A DNA stretch of 64,000 bases from Caprimulgus europaeus. Taxonomy: Eukaryota; Chordata; Aves; Caprimulgiformes; Caprimulgidae. This document shows positions 60,964-64,000 of this stretch, piece after piece. The stretch covers positions 12,329,001-12,393,000 of the forward strand of contig OU015541.1 in NCBI GenBank assembly GCA_907165065.1. The letters are read 5' to 3'. Made by a program: the position numbers and the translations under genes. The notes beneath the pieces were generated by a model. It had not been told where the DNA came from and searched no databases. It saw nothing but the letters and a program-made list of their open reading frames with translations. Each line of letters begins with the position of its first letter. The first letter of the stretch is position 1.

Positions 60964-61388
60964 TATAGAATCATAGTGGTTGGAAAAGACCTTTAGGCTC
61001 ATTGAGTCCAACCATGAACCTATTGTTACCAATCCCATCTCTAAACCATGTCCCTAAGCACCTCATCTACCTGTCTATTAAATACCACCAGGGATGGTGA
61101 CCACCACTTTCCTGTGCAGCCTGTTCCAATGTTTGAGAACCCTTTCTCTGAAGAAATTTTTCCTAATATCCAACCTAAACCTCCCCTGGTGCAACTTGAG
61201 GCCATTTCCTCTTGTCCTGTCCCTTGTTCCTTGGTTGAACAGACCCACCCCCACCTCTCTCCACCCTCCTTTCAGGGAGTTGCAGACAGCCAGAAGGTCT
61301 TCCCTCAGCCTCCTTTTCTCCAGGCTCAACAACCCCGGTTCCCTCAGCTGCTCCTCAGAAGACTTGTTCTCCAAGCCCTTCACTAGGA
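60964..61388 (-). mobile_element. CR1 LINE 3' fragment of a different subfamily
   Basis: Minus-strand copy, read on plus as ATAGAATCATAGTGGTTGG, GAGTCCAACCATGAACC, GGGATGGTGACCACCACTT and TTTTCTCCAGGCTCAACAAC. The wording differs from the copies at 47.2 and 62.1 kb, so it is from another CR1 subfamily. Confidence 0.93.
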
Positions 61389-62128
61389 GCACACAGTGTG
61401 TGTGCAAGGGCTGTGGGTCTGTGAGGGACAGGAGTGAGCTGGTGGAAGCCAGTTCTAACTCCAGCTGCACACAAGAGCTTTCCCACAGGCGTGTTCAGTT
61501 ACCTGGAGAAAGACTCACCTCCAGCACGGTGATACCTTCTTGCTGGAGGGCTGTCCTCTTGGGTTGCTTCAGTGTCTAAAATTTGAGGGGAAGGAATAAA
61601 ATGTTGCAGGAATTGAAGGCAAGGAGAAAGAGGAGGGGGGGGAATATCACATTAATATATTGTTTGCATGCTTAGCGTGGGTAAAATCCCAGACCAAATT
61701 ACCCTCCCTCCGCCTGCCCCGGGGACTGAAGCGGTTCTGGGCTACAGCCGAAGGGATTGTGCCTGAACCATGGAAAATTGATGTCATTTAACACAGCACA
61801 GAGGGTGTTAATCAGGGATCCCTCTCAGATGTGGCCAGGGCTCTGCCTACAGGTAGGCTTGGGACAGAGCCTGGGCTCATCCTGCTCTGTGGAGGGTGCC
61901 CAGGGGTAACGTGGGCAGGAGTTTGCGTTCCTGTGTGTGTGCACAGCGTGGGGGGAGTGAAAGTGGCTGGACTAAAGCAGTGCCTGGAAAAATATCTGTA
62001 TTAATGGGTAAGGAACAAAACTGAAACGGCCTCTGTGTGCTTTCATGACTGTCTCTAAAATAGCTGCTGCTGCCCTTTAAGCTGTTACAGGCAATGCAGG
62101 CTGAGCCCTAGATCCAGTCTTACTGGGA

Positions 62129-62270
62129 ATAGAGTCACAGACTTGTTTGTGTTGGAAGGGACCTTAAAGCTCATCCAGTTCCAACCCCCCTGCCATCAGC
62201 AGGGACACCTTCCACTAGACCAGGTTGCTCAAAGCCTCATCCAACCTGGCCTTGGAACATGGCCAGGAAT
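62129..62270 (-). mobile_element. CR1 LINE 3' end, about 140 bp
   Basis: Minus-strand tail, read on plus as GTTGGAAGGGACCTTAAAGC, CCCCCCTGCCATCAGCAGGG and ACCAGGTTGCTCAAAGCC. Very close to the first 140 bp of the copy at 47.2 kb, so the same subfamily. Confidence 0.93.
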
Positions 62271-63068
62271 ATTGGAAAGGAGGAGTGGAGTTGTTACCTG
62301 TGCTGGAGAAGCGTTGCATGTCTTTGCTAAAGACACTTTAAATAAATTGTTTGTTCCTTTAACTTCAGGAATATGAGTAGTAAATGTCAGAGGAAAGGGA
62401 AGTTACAGACGTGCTGGGAAAGGAGGTTTGGTGGAGCCAATAACAAGGGAAGAATGAAACGTGTTAGGGCAGCAGGGAGAAGGAATTGTGATTGCTTTAA
62501 CCCTTTGCTTGCTCGCGGGTTACTTGTGGATGAGATGAGAAAGAAGGATCTAGATGTTGCAAAATATTCTCTGGGTGTTGCAGGTTTATGCTGCTCTTTC
62601 AACACCAGTGTCTTCCATCCAGCTGGGATTTACTCACTGCTCAGCTCCGTCAGGAAATGCTGAATTTGCTTTTTTAATAAGCACTTGGGTTTTTTGCTAT
62701 TCCCCTCCGCTCCCCCGCCCTGTCGAGTCCCCGGGGAGACACTTTGTGCTTTTCTTGATGTTCTCTTACTTCAGAGAAGTGCAATTTTGAGGAGCAAATA
62801 CGCTCTTTGACTCCTCCTTCCTAGTGCTGCTTGTGGGAGTTACTTCAGGCGGCTGAGGCTTGAGTTAATGTTTAGCAAGGCTTAGCTTCAGCCCGGGCTT
62901 GGAAATAACTCCTTGCTATTTTCTGCTTGCTCCGAGCGCTGGATGCTGGCGGTGGGCTGTGTCCTTCAGCCTGTGTCCCAGGCGTAGGCGGCTCAGCCTC
63001 GGGCATTGCTGCCTTGGAGGTGCTGGTGGATTTACCCTCACTGCTGCTCAGTCTGTCCGGACGAGTGG

Positions 63069-63346
63069 ATGCAGGGAAGGAGGAGAGGATGCTCGCGGCC
63101 ACCCGATCCGCACCTCGTGGGTAACGAGGAGCGGCTCTTCGTTAGCAGCCGCAAGGCTCGGCAGCCGCTCCTTGACTGGGCAGCGGAGGAGCACGGATGG
63201 ACTGAGCACTGCTCTCCTCCCTGCCTGGACATGGACAAGCGTGGCATTCGCGGCTCTGGGGTGGCCAGAAGTGGGGTCCCCAGGCCCTCGGTGGTGCTGG
63301 AGCCTGCCCGGCCAGACCACTGCCCCCGGCTCGGCAGCCTCGGCAG
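63069..63346 (+). other. Second candidate first exon of the right-edge gene
   Basis: A GC-rich stretch with an open frame ending at GGCAG|GTACGG in phase 2, the same phase as the exit of 48623-48726. ATG choices in frame are 63069 (MQGRRRGCSRPPDPHLVG) and 63231 (MDKRGIRGSGVARSGVPRPS). It ends LEPARPDHCPRLGSLG. A downstream exon beyond the window could serve both starts. Identity unknown; ARHGAP40 is only a synteny-based guess. Confidence 0.4.
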
Positions 63347-64000
63347 GTACGGAGCGCGGTCGCGGGGTGGTCCCTCCTCCTCCTCCTCCTGAAGGCAGGG
63401 AGTAGAGGTAGGGCAACACCTGGGGCAGGGTAGGTGAAAAGGTAAATTTTCAGAGGTGAGCAGGCTGTAATATGCTCTTTAAAACTCCACTTTAACTGCC
63501 TTGATCATGAAATCAAGCCTATTCAAACTCCCCTTTTTTTTTGGTTTGTATTAACTCTATAATTGGGATCAGCGTAGTGATCTGTGGAAGTGGGACCTGG
63601 AGGGGCTGAAATGCAGACTGCACCTTTCCTTGTCATTCAGTGGTAACCCTGCCCTGGGAGCTTGTGGGGTTTGAGGCTGGGCAGTGATTTGTAGAACCGT
63701 TTGAAGGTAAGAACTGCAGATTGATAAAGGCTGCGCAGAGCACGCACACTAAAGGGTACAACTGCAAATGGAACTACTGTGCTTAACAAATGCTGTACTG
63801 GTGGTGTGCTTAAATGGCATCGAGTGACTTTAGACTTTATCTAACATGTATTTACATCAGTTTGGAAGTTTCACCAAGTTTCAGAACATCTCCCTGCTGC
63901 AGTAATCAGAACCTGTTGGTTTTGTGTGAATGTACTCAGTGTTTTTATTTCTAAGCATAGCTTACGTTTTCATATTTCTGTCTGACTTCTCATTTTTCCT
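63347..64000. other. Right edge, start of a presumed intron
   Basis: Begins with the donor of the 63.3-kb exon, then a (CCT)n tract near 63371-63389, then AT-rich sequence. No further exon recognised before the edge. Confidence 0.5.

Noticed and set aside
1-64000. CRISPR array, bacterial operon, tRNA or rRNA gene
   Set aside because: Repeats present are minisatellites, microsatellites and retroelements; no spacer-repeat pattern, cloverleaf or rRNA core was noticed.

Overview
This is a window of a bird nuclear genome, most likely from Neoaves. The evidence is several CR1 LINE fragments with the typical avian 3' tail (runs like GGTTGGAAGGGACC), a solo LTR of a family widespread in birds, compact introns, GC-rich CpG-island promoters and two vertebrate genes recognisable by protein sequence. 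It has no bacterial or viral gene organisation. Most open reading frames here are chance frames in introns and intergenic DNA, and I have left them out.

Layout. (1) 1-5.2 kb: a CpG island at 4.44-5.2 kb with a good minus-strand splice donor, which I infer to be the non-coding first exon and promoter of PPP1R16B; 1-4.8 kb would then be its first intron. (2) 5.2-29.3 kb: about 24 kb without a recognisable gene. It holds a 12-copy minisatellite (17.12-17.52 kb), a solo retroviral LTR (18.81-19.42 kb), microsatellites and two doubtful open exons near 11.2-12.1 kb. (3) 29.37-40.02 kb, minus strand: ACTR5 (ARP5, an INO80 chromatin-remodelling subunit), complete in nine coding exons, 612 residues, all splice phases consistent. 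Its introns carry two CR1 fragments and a 277-bp hAT-Charlie-type MITE; its promoter is a CpG island at 39.56-40.26 kb. (4) 40.4-41.1 kb: a fossil LTR and possible internal scrap between the two head-to-head genes. (5) 42.15-45.96 kb, plus strand: ADIG (adipogenin), three coding exons, 226 residues, far longer than the mammalian protein of about 80 residues. (6) 47.16-64 kb: a CR1 copy abutting a CpG island at 47.9-48.4 kb with a first-exon candidate, a plausible second exon at 48.62-48.73 kb, and a second first-exon candidate at 63.07-63.35 kb. Both routes end in the same splice phase, so they may be alternative starts of one plus-strand gene continuing past the right edge. ARHGAP40 is the guess from human synteny, not from sequence. 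In between lie CR1 scraps and a striking 140-bp inverted repeat pair at about 95% identity.

How the genes relate: ACTR5 is a housekeeping nuclear gene and ADIG encodes a small membrane protein linked to lipid droplets and seipin in mammals. They are divergent neighbours here and there is no sign that they form a functional unit. The best candidate for something little described is the long avian form of adipogenin, with an acidic middle and a second hydrophobic region that mammals lack.
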